A DNA stretch of 64,000 bases from NCBI GenBank assembly GCA_037200445.1, contig JBBCGH010000001.1, positions 1,798,001 through 1,862,000 of the forward strand, read 5' to 3'. The notes beneath the pieces are model-generated. The model was not told the DNA's origin, made no database searches, and worked only from the letters and a program-made list of their open reading frames with translations. Below are positions 35,342 through 44,251 of this stretch, piece after piece (within the stretch, counting starts at the first letter, position 1; each line of letters begins with the position of its first letter). The DNA is from Alphaproteobacteria bacterium. Lineage in GTDB: Bacteria > Pseudomonadota > Alphaproteobacteria > Rhizobiales > Xanthobacteraceae. The translations under genes and the position numbers were made by a program.

Positions 35342-36181
35342 ATGGTGATGAGATTTCTCGCATATCTCACGGCAGCCGCATGGGCGGTCGCGCCCGCCGC
35401 AGCCTTTGCGCAGGACCGGTCGTCGGGCAACCTGCTCGTCCTTGCCGCAACCACGTCCGTCGAAGACTCAGGCCTGTTCGATTACCTCATTCCGCACTTC
35501 CGCGCGGCGAGCGGAATCGACATTCACGTCGTGTCGCGCGCCTCTTCGGCCGCGCTGACGACCGCCGAGCGCGGCACCATCGATGTGGTGATCGTGAACG
35601 ATCCCGAAGCGCTGGATCGTTTCGTCGCAGCCGGCGAAGGTGCGCGACGGCATCGCTTCATGTCTAACCATTTTGTCGTCATCGGTCCGCCGTCCGATCC
35701 GGCCGGCGTTCGCGGCACCTCGGACGCGCCGGCGGCGCTGCGCGAGATCGCCCGCAAGCGCGCGCCGTTCGTGTCGCGCGGCGACAATTCCGGCACGCAC
35801 GTCGCCGAGCAGCACCTGTGGCAGGCGGCAGGCGTCAACCCAAAGGCGCGCAGCGGCACCTGGTATCGCGAGACCGGCCTCGGCATGGGCCTGACGGTGC
35901 AGATGGCGGGCCGGCTTGCCGCCTATGCGCTGACCGACCGCGCCACTTGGGCTAAGTCGGGAGATCGCGCGCGAACCGAAATCCTGGTTCAGGGGGATTC
36001 GCGATTGTACAATCCCTACGAGGTCATTCTCGTCGACGCCAACAAACATCCGTATGTCAACGTCGCCGCCGCCAACGCCTTCATCGATTGGCTGATTTCC
36101 GAAGCGGGCCGCAAGGCGATCGGGGATTACAAGATCAACGGCGAGCAGGTGTTCGAACCGGCCCCGGCTCCGACGAACTGA
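35342..36181 (+). CDS. Tungstate/molybdate-type (TupA-like) binding protein
   Basis: A 279-residue periplasmic binding protein with a signal peptide (about residues 1-24) and the TupA-type opening LLVLAATTSVEDSGLFDYLIP, then SRGDNSGTHVAEQHLWQAAG and GLGMGLTVQMAG. TupA proteins bind tungstate with high affinity for an ABC importer. No permease or ATPase partner is adjacent. The start may be ATG 35342 or 35348; GAGGG at 35336-35340 spaces better to the second. A 134-base AT-richer divergent promoter region separates it from the glycosylase gene. Confidence 0.8.
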   Translation: MVMRFLAYLTAAAWAVAPAAAFAQDRSSGNLLVLAATTSVEDSGLFDYLIPHFRAASGIDIHVVSRASSAALTTAERGTIDVVIVNDPEALDRFVAAGEGARRHRFMSNHFVVIGPPSDPAGVRGTSDAPAALREIARKRAPFVSRGDNSGTHVAEQHLWQAAGVNPKARSGTWYRETGLGMGLTVQMAGRLAAYALTDRATWAKSGDRARTEILVQGDSRLYNPYEVILVDANKHPYVNVAAANAFIDWLISEAGRKAIGDYKINGEQVFEPAPAPTN

Positions 36182-36266
36182 GCGGTCCGTCCGCGCGATT
36201 GTCACCCGCCTCCAATTCGTGGAAAACCTCTAAGGTGCGCGGCGTTTCGCGCCTGATGAGGGGACC

Positions 36267-37922
36267 ATGAGCGAGACAGACCTGCCTGCCCGCGAGGCGA
36301 TGGAGTTCGACGTCGTGATCGTCGGCGCCGGTCCGGCGGGGTTGTCCGCCGCGATCCGCCTCAAGCAGATCAACCCGGACCTCGCCGTCGTGGTGGTCGA
36401 GAAGGGCTCCGAGGTAGGCGCGCATATCCTCTCCGGGGCCGTGATCGATCCGATCGGACTCGATCGGCTGCTGCCCGAATGGCGCAGCGAAGACACGCCG
36501 ATCAAGACGCCGGTGACAGACGACCGCTTCTACTGGCTTGGGCCCGCCGGCGGCCTGCGGTTGCCCAATTTCATGATGCCCCCGTTGATGTCGAACCATG
36601 GCAACTTTGTCGTCTCGCTCGGCAACGTGTGCCGCTGGCTCGGCGGCAAGGCCGAGGCGCTGGGCGTGGAGATCTATCCCGGCTTCGCCGCTGCGGAAGT
36701 GCTGTATGGCGAAGGCGGCGAAGTCGCCGGCGTCGCGACCGGCGACATGGGGATCGGCCGGGACGGCCACCACAAGGATTCCTATACGCGCGGGATGGAG
36801 TTGCGCGCCAAGTACACGCTGTTTGCCGAGGGTGCGCGCGGTTCGCTCTCGAAGCAGTTGATCGCGAAGTTCGATCTCGCAAGAAGCAGCGAACCGCAGA
36901 AGTTCGGCATCGGGCTCAAGGAGCTATGGAAGGTCGCGCCCGAGAAACATCACCCCGGGCTTGTGCAGCACTCGTTCGGCTGGCCGCTCGACAACTCAAC
37001 CGGCGGCGGCTCCTTTCTCTATCATCTCGAGGACAACCAGGTCGTTGTCGGCTTCGTGGTCCATCTCAATTACCGCAATCCTTATGTCGCGCCGTTCGAG
37101 GAGTTCCAGCGTTTCAAGCAGCATCCGCTGATCCGCCCGACCTTCGAAGGCGGCAAGCGCATCTCCTACGGCGCGCGCGCCATTACGGAAGGCGGCTGGC
37201 AATCGGTGCCGAAGCTCACGTTCCCAGGCGGCGCGCTGATCGGTTGCGCGGCGGGCTTCATCAACGTGCCGCGCATCAAGGGCTCGCACAACGCGATCCT
37301 TTCCGGGATGCAGGCGGCCGAGCACGTTGCTGCGGCGCTCGCCGAAGGGCGCACGGGCGATGAACTCACCGGCTTTGACGAGGCGTGGCGCGCCTCCGAG
37401 ATCGGGCGCGATCTGAAGCGAGTCCGCAACGTCAAGCCGCTCTGGTCCCGGCTTGGAACGATGGCCGGTGTCGCCCTGAGCGGCCTCGACATGTGGACCA
37501 ATACATTCGGCTTCTCGCTGTTCGGCACGCTCGGCCTTGGCAAGCCGGACTCGGCCTCTCTGGAGCCGGCCGCGAAGTTCAAGCCGATCGTCTATCCGAA
37601 ACCCGACGGGGTCGTGTCGTTCGACAAGCTGTCGTCCGTGTTCCTGTCGAACACCAATCATGAGGAGGATCAGCCGGTCCATCTCCTCGTGAAGGACATG
37701 GCGCTGCAGAAGCAGTCCGAGCATGACGTCTATGCGGGGCCATCGCAGCGCTACTGCCCTGCCGGCGTCTACGAGTGGGTCGAGGAAGCGTCGGGCCCGC
37801 GCTTCCAGATCAATGCGCAGAACTGCGTCCACTGCAAAACCTGCGACATCAAGGATCCGAACCAGAACATCACCTGGGTCACGCCGGAGGGCGGGGGCGG
37901 GCCGAACTACCCCAACATGTGA
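36267..37922 (+). CDS. Electron transfer flavoprotein-ubiquinone oxidoreductase
   Basis: A 551-residue FAD and 4Fe-4S protein that passes electrons from acyl-CoA dehydrogenases, through ETF, to ubiquinone at the inner membrane. The FAD-binding loop VIVGAGPAGLSAAIRL is at about residues 17-32. The cluster ligands are Cys497 in YCPAGVYEW and Cys520, 523 and 526 in CVHCKTCDIKDP. A GAGGGG ribosome site precedes the ATG. It would serve the acyl-CoA dehydrogenase at 13496. ETF subunit genes are not in the window. Confidence 0.95.
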   Translation: MSETDLPAREAMEFDVVIVGAGPAGLSAAIRLKQINPDLAVVVVEKGSEVGAHILSGAVIDPIGLDRLLPEWRSEDTPIKTPVTDDRFYWLGPAGGLRLPNFMMPPLMSNHGNFVVSLGNVCRWLGGKAEALGVEIYPGFAAAEVLYGEGGEVAGVATGDMGIGRDGHHKDSYTRGMELRAKYTLFAEGARGSLSKQLIAKFDLARSSEPQKFGIGLKELWKVAPEKHHPGLVQHSFGWPLDNSTGGGSFLYHLEDNQVVVGFVVHLNYRNPYVAPFEEFQRFKQHPLIRPTFEGGKRISYGARAITEGGWQSVPKLTFPGGALIGCAAGFINVPRIKGSHNAILSGMQAAEHVAAALAEGRTGDELTGFDEAWRASEIGRDLKRVRNVKPLWSRLGTMAGVALSGLDMWTNTFGFSLFGTLGLGKPDSASLEPAAKFKPIVYPKPDGVVSFDKLSSVFLSNTNHEEDQPVHLLVKDMALQKQSEHDVYAGPSQRYCPAGVYEWVEEASGPRFQINAQNCVHCKTCDIKDPNQNITWVTPEGGGGPNYPNM

Positions 37923-37937
37923 TCTTCTTCTCGTCAC

Positions 37938-38138
37938 CTCTCCCCGCTTGCGGGGAGAGCATAGGCCGCCTCTGGCGGCCGTTCTTTGAAATGAGGAACG
38001 CCGACGCAAAGCGTCGGCTATGGAGCGGAGCGAGGCGGGTGAGGGGGATTCTCCACGCGCTTGAGACCATCGAGAGTCCCCCTTACCCGGCTCAGACCTG
38101 CGGTCCTCGCCGCCCTCTCCCCGCAAGCGGGGAGAGGG
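37938..38138. repeat. Composite palindromic repeat element
   Basis: Hairpin CTCTCCCCG-CTTG-CGGGGAGAG at 37938-37959 is mirrored by CCCTCTCCCCG-CAAG-CGGGGAGAGGG at 38113-38138. Between them GAGGGGGATTCTC and GAGAGTCCCCCT are also complementary. This makes a 200-base nested inverted structure in the 347-base gap between the ETF-QO and TPR genes. Apparent short frames here come from the repeat, and no gene is supported. Confidence 0.8.
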
Positions 38139-38269
38139 GAAAGCGCCGCTTTTTCGCCGCGGTTACGGCGTATCGCGCTTCCGTTTCGTGAGGGGGCGGC
38201 GTCCTTGCGGCCTGGACTCAAACGCGCCATTGTGCAGGCAAATCGGGCCACCGCTTCGCGGGCCCCGTT

Positions 38270-40060
38270 ATGGAGACTCATCGCTTGACCCGCTTCATTC
38301 CGCCACGGCGCGCTGCCGTATTCGCGCTCGCCGCAGTCATCGCGTTACCCGCAACTCTTTGCGCGCAGGCCAACACGCCGGCCAGCACCGCGGTCACGCC
38401 TCCATCGCAACAGGAACTCGCGCGCGTCTCCCCGGCGGGGAACTATCTGGCGGCTCGCCACGCCAGCACGGAACGCGATGCCGCATCCTCCTCGGCCTAC
38501 TATCGCGCTGCGCTGCGCGCCGACCCGAAAAACCCGGTGCTGCTCGAGCGCGCCTTCCTCTCCCTTCTGGTCGACGGCGAGATCGAGGAGTCGGTCAAGC
38601 TCGCCGACCGCATCATCCAGATCGACAAGTCGCAACGCGTCGCGCGGCTCGTGCTCGGCGTCAAAGCGCTGAAGCAGAAGCAATATCCGGCCGCGCGCCA
38701 GCACATCTCGCAATCCGTCCGCGGACCCATCGCCGACCTGACCGCCACGCTGATCAACGCGTGGACAATGCAGGGAACCGGCGATACCAAGGGCGCGATC
38801 GAGAGCATCGACCGCCTTACGGGTCCCGAATGGTACGCGGTATTCAAGGATCTTCACGCCGGCCTGATCCTCGACGTCGCCGGCAACAAGAAAGAGGCCG
38901 GCAAGCGGCTCGAGCGGGTCTACAAGCTCGACGCCAATGCGTTGCGCGCCGTCGAAGCGTACGGCCGCTGGGCATCGCGCAACCTCGGCAAGGATGACGC
39001 GCTCAAGGTGTACGAGGCCTTCGACAAGGTGCTGCCGCAGCATCCGCTGATCACCGAAGCGATGGACGAGATCAAGGATGGCGAGAAGCTCGGGCCACTC
39101 GTCGATTCGCCGCAGACCGGAGCGGCCGAAGTGCTGTTCGGGCTCGGCACCTCGCTCGGCCGTCAGGGCGGCGAGGATCTCGCGCTCGCCTATCTGCAGC
39201 TCGCGATCTATCTGGCGCCGCGCCATCCGCTCGCGCTGATGTCGCTTGCGGATCTTTACGAGCAACTCAAGAAGTCTTCGCTTGCGCTCAAGGTGTACCA
39301 GCGCGTTCCCTCCGACTCTCCGCTCAAGCGTAACGCCGACATCCAGATGGCGACCAATCTCGATGCGCTCGAGCGCACCGAGGAGGCGAAGAAGACGCTC
39401 GAAAAGCTGATCGCGGAGCGGCCGAAGGATCTCGAGGCGATGGTGGCGCTCGGCAACATCCTGCGCGTACGCAAGGAATTCGCCGAATGCGCCGACGCCT
39501 ATTCCAAGGGCATCGATACGCTGAAAACGGCGCAGAAGCCCAACTGGATGCTCTTCTACTTCCGCGGCATCTGCTACGAGCGCTCGAAGCAATGGTCGAG
39601 CGCCGAGGCCGATTTCAAGCGCGCGCTCGATCTCTCGCCCGAGCAGGCCCATGTGCTCAACTATCTCGGCTACTCGTGGATCGACCAGGGCGTGAACCTG
39701 GACGAGGGCATGAAGATGATCCGCCGCGCGGTCGAGCAGCGGCCGGATGACGGCTACATCGTGGACTCGCTCGGCTGGGCCTACTTCCGCATCCAGAACT
39801 ACGATGAAGCGGTGAAGAACCTCGAACGGGCGGTCGAGCTCAAGCCCGAGGATCCGACCATCAACGATCACCTTGGCGATGCCTATTGGAAGGTCGGGCG
39901 CACGCTCGAAGCCACGTTCCAGTGGGCGCATGCGCGCGACCTCAAGCCCGAGCCGGACGATCTGAAGAAGATCACCGAGAAGCTGCGTACCGGCCTGCTC
40001 GACGAGCCTCAGCCGGCAGAAACCGCCAAGGCCGCGAAGAAGCCCGGCGACGGCGGTTAA
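38270..40060 (+). CDS. Secreted tetratricopeptide-repeat protein
   Basis: A 596-residue protein with an N-terminal signal peptide (about residues 1-32) and a long series of TPR helices, clearest near the C-terminus (ALDLSPEQAHVLNYLGYSWI, AVELKPEDPTINDHLGDAYW). TPR arrays mediate protein contacts; similar alphaproteobacterial envelope proteins sit next to ispE. The tail is rich in Lys, Ala and Pro. It ends ten bases before ispE and is likely cotranscribed with it. Confidence 0.85.
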   Translation: METHRLTRFIPPRRAAVFALAAVIALPATLCAQANTPASTAVTPPSQQELARVSPAGNYLAARHASTERDAASSSAYYRAALRADPKNPVLLERAFLSLLVDGEIEESVKLADRIIQIDKSQRVARLVLGVKALKQKQYPAARQHISQSVRGPIADLTATLINAWTMQGTGDTKGAIESIDRLTGPEWYAVFKDLHAGLILDVAGNKKEAGKRLERVYKLDANALRAVEAYGRWASRNLGKDDALKVYEAFDKVLPQHPLITEAMDEIKDGEKLGPLVDSPQTGAAEVLFGLGTSLGRQGGEDLALAYLQLAIYLAPRHPLALMSLADLYEQLKKSSLALKVYQRVPSDSPLKRNADIQMATNLDALERTEEAKKTLEKLIAERPKDLEAMVALGNILRVRKEFAECADAYSKGIDTLKTAQKPNWMLFYFRGICYERSKQWSSAEADFKRALDLSPEQAHVLNYLGYSWIDQGVNLDEGMKMIRRAVEQRPDDGYIVDSLGWAYFRIQNYDEAVKNLERAVELKPEDPTINDHLGDAYWKVGRTLEATFQWAHARDLKPEPDDLKKITEKLRTGLLDEPQPAETAKAAKKPGDGG

Positions 40061-40070
40061 CTCTTCTCAC

Positions 40071-40952
40071 GTGTCAGCCGCTGCAGGCGAACTGACGGAG
40101 TTCGCTCCCGCCAAGGTCAATCTGACGCTGCATGTGCTCGGGCGGCGGACGGACGGCTATCATGAGATCGACAGCCTCGTTGCGTTCGCCGGCATCGGCG
40201 ACCGGTTGACGTTTCGGCCCGGCCAGCGGCTCGCGCTTGCGGTGTCCGGGCCGACCGGCGCCGCGGCGGGGGCAAGCGACGACAACCTCGTGCTCAAGGC
40301 GGCGCGTGCGCTGGCCGCCCGTGTCGAGGGACTGCGACTCGGCAGTTTCTCACTGGACAAGCAGTTGCCCGTTGCGGCCGGACTCGGCGGCGGCTCTTCG
40401 GATGCGGCGGCTGCGCTGCGCCTGCTGGCACAGGCGAACGGTCTGCCGCTCCAGGATGCGCGCCTGCACGCGGCCGCACAGGCGAGCGGCGCGGACGTGC
40501 CGGTGTGCCTTGAGCCCAGGGCGCGCATGATGCGCGGCATCGGAGAAATCCTCTCCGATCCAATGACGCTGCCAGAGCTTGCCGCGGTGCTGGTCAATCC
40601 GGGCGTGGCCGTGCCGACGAAGGATGTGTTCGCCGCGCTTGCGGCGCCCGCCCTGATTGGGCCGCCGCAACCCGACGAATTCATCGCCATCGATACCGAC
40701 GCGGCTTCGCTTATTCCGCTGCTCGCGGGGCGCCGCAACGATCTGCAAGCTCCGGCGATCAGGAAGCAGCCGGTGATCGCGGATGTGTTGCGCGCGCTGG
40801 TGGGCGCGCCCAACTGCCTGCTCGCGCGGATGTCCGGCTCGGGGGCGACCTGCTTCGGGCTGTTCGGATCGTCCGGCACCGCCGAGGAGGCGGCGCGCCG
40901 GATGCAGGCCGCGCACCCCGCCTGGTGGGTGCGCGCGACGACGCTGCGTTAG
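40071..40952 (+). CDS. ispE: 4-diphosphocytidyl-2-C-methyl-D-erythritol kinase
   Basis: A 293-residue GHMP kinase of the non-mevalonate isoprenoid pathway that phosphorylates CDP-methylerythritol. The N-terminal FAPAKVNLTLHVLGRRTDGYH and the ATP loop AAGLGGGSSDAAAALRLL (about residues 102-119) are diagnostic. The start codon is GTG at 40071. It converges with the polyprenyl diphosphate synthase gene with four bases of overlap, so two successive users and makers of isoprenoid precursors are adjacent. Confidence 0.94.
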   Translation: MSAAAGELTEFAPAKVNLTLHVLGRRTDGYHEIDSLVAFAGIGDRLTFRPGQRLALAVSGPTGAAAGASDDNLVLKAARALAARVEGLRLGSFSLDKQLPVAAGLGGGSSDAAAALRLLAQANGLPLQDARLHAAAQASGADVPVCLEPRARMMRGIGEILSDPMTLPELAAVLVNPGVAVPTKDVFAALAAPALIGPPQPDEFIAIDTDAASLIPLLAGRRNDLQAPAIRKQPVIADVLRALVGAPNCLLARMSGSGATCFGLFGSSGTAEEAARRMQAAHPAWWVRATTLR

Positions 40953-41959
40953 CTCGAACGCGCGATCGAGAACTCCACCGCCTCGATCAGGGCGGCCTTC
41001 ATCGCCGAATCCGGGAACAGTGCGAGCGCATCGATGGCGATCGAACCGTAGTGGCGTGCGCGCTTCACGGTGTCCTCCAGCGCGCGGTGCTTGATCATCA
41101 GCGATACGGCCGTCTCGAGGTCGCGGTCGGTTGCGTCCCCATCCTCGAGCGTGCGGCGCCAGAACGTGCGTTCGGTTTCCGAGCCGCGGCGATACGACAG
41201 GACCACCGGCAGCGTGATTTTGCCGTCGCGGAAATCGTCTCCGACATTCTTGCCGAGCTTGGCGGACTTGCCGCCGTAATCGAGCGCATCGTCGACGAGT
41301 TGGAACGCGATGCCGAGATTCATTCCATAGGAGCGGCAGGCTGCCTGCTCGTCCTTCGAGCGGCTGGCCAGCGCGGGCCCGACCTCACAGGCCGCGGCGA
41401 ACAGCTCGGCGGTCTTGGCGCGGATCACCGCGAGATATTCATCCTCCGTGGTCGCGGTGTTCTTGGCGGCGCCGAGCTGCATCACCTCGCCCTCGGCGAT
41501 TACGGCGGCGGCGGATGAGAGGATGTCGAGCGCGCGCAGCGAGCCGACCTCCACCATCATCTTGAAAGCCTGCCCAAGCAGAAAGTCCCCGACCAGCACG
41601 CTTGCCTCATTGCCCCACAGCATGCGGGCGGCAAGCCGGCCCCGGCGCATCTCGCTTTCGTCGACGACGTCGTCATGCAGCAGCGTCGCGGTGTGCATGA
41701 ATTCGACCGCGGCCGCGAGCTTGACATGGCCATCGCCGCCGTAACCCACGAGCCGCGCCATCGCCAGGGTCAGCATCGGACGCAGCCGCTTGCCGCCCGA
41801 ATTGATCAGATGGTTGGCGACTTCCGGAATCATGGTCACGTCGGAGCCGGTCCGCGACAGGATCGCGCCGTTGACGCGGCCCATGTCGGCGGTCACGAGG
41901 TCGACCAGCCGGTCGACCGACGGCGCAGGCTGGCTTTCGAACGGGATAACAACGGCCAC
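40949..41959 (-). CDS. Polyprenyl (probably quinone side chain) diphosphate synthase
   Basis: A 336-residue trans-isoprenyl diphosphate synthase with both aspartate-rich motifs, LLHDDVVDESEMRRG and QLVDDALDYGG, plus the GGKRLRPMLTL substrate segment. The family makes the octa- or decaprenyl tail of ubiquinone; chain length cannot be read safely here. ATG 41959 is followed closely by the first helix. It is divergent from the glycosyltransferase gene at 42070 across 110 bases that must hold both promoters. Confidence 0.92.
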   Translation of the reverse strand: MAVVIPFESQPAPSVDRLVDLVTADMGRVNGAILSRTGSDVTMIPEVANHLINSGGKRLRPMLTLAMARLVGYGGDGHVKLAAAVEFMHTATLLHDDVVDESEMRRGRLAARMLWGNEASVLVGDFLLGQAFKMMVEVGSLRALDILSSAAAVIAEGEVMQLGAAKNTATTEDEYLAVIRAKTAELFAAACEVGPALASRSKDEQAACRSYGMNLGIAFQLVDDALDYGGKSAKLGKNVGDDFRDGKITLPVVLSYRRGSETERTFWRRTLEDGDATDRDLETAVSLMIKHRALEDTVKRARHYGSIAIDALALFPDSAMKAALIEAVEFSIARSS

Positions 41960-42069
41960 GTCACACTCCGGAATGAGGACGTATCAGCATAGAAACGCTA
42001 TGCTGGTGCGGCAAGTGCGCGGCTTTGACGCGCGGACATGATTCGGGGCCGCCCCGCGCGGAGGAGGCG

Positions 42070-43047
42070 ATGCTGACCAAGGTGAGCGCCGGGAGCCAGA
42101 TGGGCGTGCTCGATCAGCTTCGGATCGCGGTGCTCCTGCCCTGCCACAACGAGGAGGCGGCCGTCGCTGAGGTGATCGGCGCATTCCGGGCCGCGCTCCC
42201 TGCCGCCACGATCTATGTCTACGACAATAATTCGACTGACCGTACGATCGAGATTGCCCAGTCCGCCGGCGCCGTCCTGCGCACCGAGCGGCACCAGGGC
42301 AAGGGTTACGTGGTCCGGCGCATGTTCGCCGACGTCGATGCCGACGTCTATGTCCTGGCCGATGGGGACGCGACCTACGATGCGCCGAGCGCGCCGGCCA
42401 TGATCGCGCGCCTCGTCGAGGACAAACTCGATATGGTCGTGGGCGCGCGCGTCCACCGCGAGGAGTCGGCCTATCGGCGCGGGCACCAGACCGGAAACCG
42501 GCTGCTGACCGGTTTTGTGACGAACATCTTTGGGCAGTCGTTCAGCGACATGCTGTCGGGCTACCGTGTGTTCTCGCGCCGTTTCGTAAAATCGTTCCCG
42601 GTGCTCTCCGGAGGTTTCGAGATCGAGACGGAATTGACCATTCACGCGCTGGAACTCGAGTTGCCGGTCGCGGAGTTGGACACGCCTTACTATGCACGGC
42701 CGCGAGGCTCGGCGTCCAAGCTCAACACCTGGCGCGACGGTTTCCGCATTCTGTTGAGCATTCTCCAGATCTATCGTTCCGAGCGTCCGTTGCCGTTCTT
42801 TTCCGCGATCGGGTTTGCTCTTGCCATCGTGGCACTCGGGCTTGCGATCCCGATTTTCGTCACCTTCGTCCAGACGGGAACGGTCCCGCGATTTCCTACC
42901 GCGATCCTGGCGATGGGCTTGATGCTCGCGGCTTTGCTGTCCTTCGCGAGCGGGCTCGTGCTCGACACCGTCACGCGCGGCCGGCGCGAAATGAAGCTGC
43001 TCGCCTATCTGCGCTATGGTGCGCCCGGCGACCAGGCGCGCGAGTAG
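42070..43047 (+). CDS. Family 2 glycosyltransferase with C-terminal membrane helices
   Basis: A 325-residue dolichyl-phosphate-mannose-synthase-like enzyme. The GT-A domain reads VLLPCHNEEAAVAEVIGAFR, VYDNNSTDRT and LADGDATYDAP, with the DGD metal site. Two hydrophobic segments at about residues 240-260 and 275-300 would anchor it to the membrane. Such proteins load a polyprenyl phosphate with a sugar. GAGGAGG at 42061-42067 lies close before ATG 42070, favouring it over an upstream in-frame start. The product could feed GT39-type enzymes such as the one at 29559. Confidence 0.88.
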   Translation: MLTKVSAGSQMGVLDQLRIAVLLPCHNEEAAVAEVIGAFRAALPAATIYVYDNNSTDRTIEIAQSAGAVLRTERHQGKGYVVRRMFADVDADVYVLADGDATYDAPSAPAMIARLVEDKLDMVVGARVHREESAYRRGHQTGNRLLTGFVTNIFGQSFSDMLSGYRVFSRRFVKSFPVLSGGFEIETELTIHALELELPVAELDTPYYARPRGSASKLNTWRDGFRILLSILQIYRSERPLPFFSAIGFALAIVALGLAIPIFVTFVQTGTVPRFPTAILAMGLMLAALLSFASGLVLDTVTRGRREMKLLAYLRYGAPGDQARE

Positions 43048-43050
43048 CCG

Positions 43051-43281
43051 ATGCGCGAGATCGTCCGGACCAACGACGCGGTGCTGATCACCGCCATCGA
43101 GGCGCTGCTCAGCGGTGCCCACATTCCATATGCCGTCTTCGACCAGAACATGAGCGTGATGGAAGGCTCGATCGGCCTGTTGCCACGCCGGATTCTGGTC
43201 GAAGAATGTTGCGTCAAGGATGCACGCCGGCTTCTGACGGAGGCCGGTCTTGGCCATGAGCTTCGCCCGGATGAGGGCTGA
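43051..43281 (+). CDS. DUF2007 domain protein
   Basis: A 76-residue protein covering one DUF2007 unit (EIVRTNDAVLITAIEALLSG, LLPRRILVEECCVKDARRLL). Similar domains are ferredoxin-like folds thought to bind signals, but the role is unknown. It starts three bases after the glycosyltransferase stop codon and its 3' end overlaps the methyltransferase gene by 26 bases, so the three are one transcript. Confidence 0.85.
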   Translation: MREIVRTNDAVLITAIEALLSGAHIPYAVFDQNMSVMEGSIGLLPRRILVEECCVKDARRLLTEAGLGHELRPDEG

Positions 43282-44035
43282 GGACGTCAGCGACGACGCC
43301 GTGCTCGGCGGCCGGCTCGTTCTGCGCCAGCCGCGGACGGGTCACCGCGTGGGGCATGACGCGATCCTGCTCGCGGCCGCGACCGATGCGGCATCCGGTG
43401 ACCACGCGATCGAACTCGGCGCCGGTGTCGGCGCAGCGGGGCTGGCGCTGGCGCAGCGCGTCGCCGGCCTCACCGTGACGCTGGTCGAGCTTGATTCATC
43501 GCTCGCGGCTCTTGCCCAACACAATGCGGTGCGCAACAGCCTTGGCGGTCGCGTCCGGGTTGCCGTGCTGGATGCGACGGGCTCGGACGAGGCGTTCGCC
43601 CGCAAGGGGATCGTCCCGGGCGCCGCTGCTCGTGTGCTGATGAATCCGCCGTTCAACGATCCGGCCCGGCAGAACGTCTCGCCAGTCCCAGAACGCCGCC
43701 TCGCTCACGCGACGGCGCCCGGCACGCTCGCGCAATGGGTCGAGCGTGCCGCGCGCCTGCTGGCGCCCTCGGGCGTGCTGACCTTGATCTGGCGCGCCGA
43801 TGGAATGGGCGCGGTGCTGTCCGCGCTCGAGAAGGGGTTCGGGGGCGTTGCCGTGATGCCGGTCTATCCGCGTCCCGATTCGGCGGCGATCCGCGTGCTG
43901 GTGCGCGCCGTGAAGGGAAGCCGCGCCCCGCTCGCGCTCGCGGGAGGCCTCACGCTCAACGACGCGAATGCGCGCCCAAGCACGGAAGCCGAAGCCATCC
44001 TGCGCGGCGGCGAGGTTTTGCGCTGGCCCGATTAG
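43256..44035 (+). CDS. N6-adenine-type methyltransferase, TrmN6-like
   Basis: A 259-residue Rossmann-fold methyltransferase with the SAM loop AIELGAGVGAAGLAL and the catalytic MNPPFNDP motif typical of N6-adenine methylation. It resembles the tRNA1(Val) A37 methyltransferase YfiC/TrmN6. ATG 43256 is favoured by an ACGGAGG site 12 bases upstream. ATG 43271 is the alternative. It overlaps DUF2007 upstream and ends convergently on a small membrane protein gene. Confidence 0.85.
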   Translation: MSFARMRAEDVSDDAVLGGRLVLRQPRTGHRVGHDAILLAAATDAASGDHAIELGAGVGAAGLALAQRVAGLTVTLVELDSSLAALAQHNAVRNSLGGRVRVAVLDATGSDEAFARKGIVPGAAARVLMNPPFNDPARQNVSPVPERRLAHATAPGTLAQWVERAARLLAPSGVLTLIWRADGMGAVLSALEKGFGGVAVMPVYPRPDSAAIRVLVRAVKGSRAPLALAGGLTLNDANARPSTEAEAILRGGEVLRWPD

Positions 44036-44136
44036 GCCTCGGCCTTGTCGGCCTCGGCTGCGGCGTTCCGGCGGGCGCCGAGATGCGCCAGCAGCGCAAT
44101 GGCTGCAATCAGCAGGTAGAGGAAATAGAGCTTCAT
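44032..44136 (-). CDS. Small single-helix membrane protein
   Basis: A 34-residue frame with one hydrophobic helix (MKLYFLYLLIAAIALLAHLG) and a charged Ala/Glu-rich tail. GAGGGA lies four bases before ATG 44136, and the stop overlaps the methyltransferase stop on the other strand by four bases. No family is recognised. The ribosome site and clear membrane helix support it as a real short gene. Confidence 0.5.
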   Translation of the reverse strand: MKLYFLYLLIAAIALLAHLGARRNAAAEADKAEA

Positions 44137-44251
44137 CGGTCCCTCGGGAATGAGACGCGTGTTGTCGATCCGCCCTGATTCCTATCCCTGTGATGGTTAA
44201 TCGTTCGTTGCAGCCTTGAGCCCCCGGCGCTCGCGGCCTATTGAGCAGAAC

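Noticed and set aside
38018-38281. Short frames in the gap after ETF-QO
   Set aside because: They are translations of the palindromic repeat.
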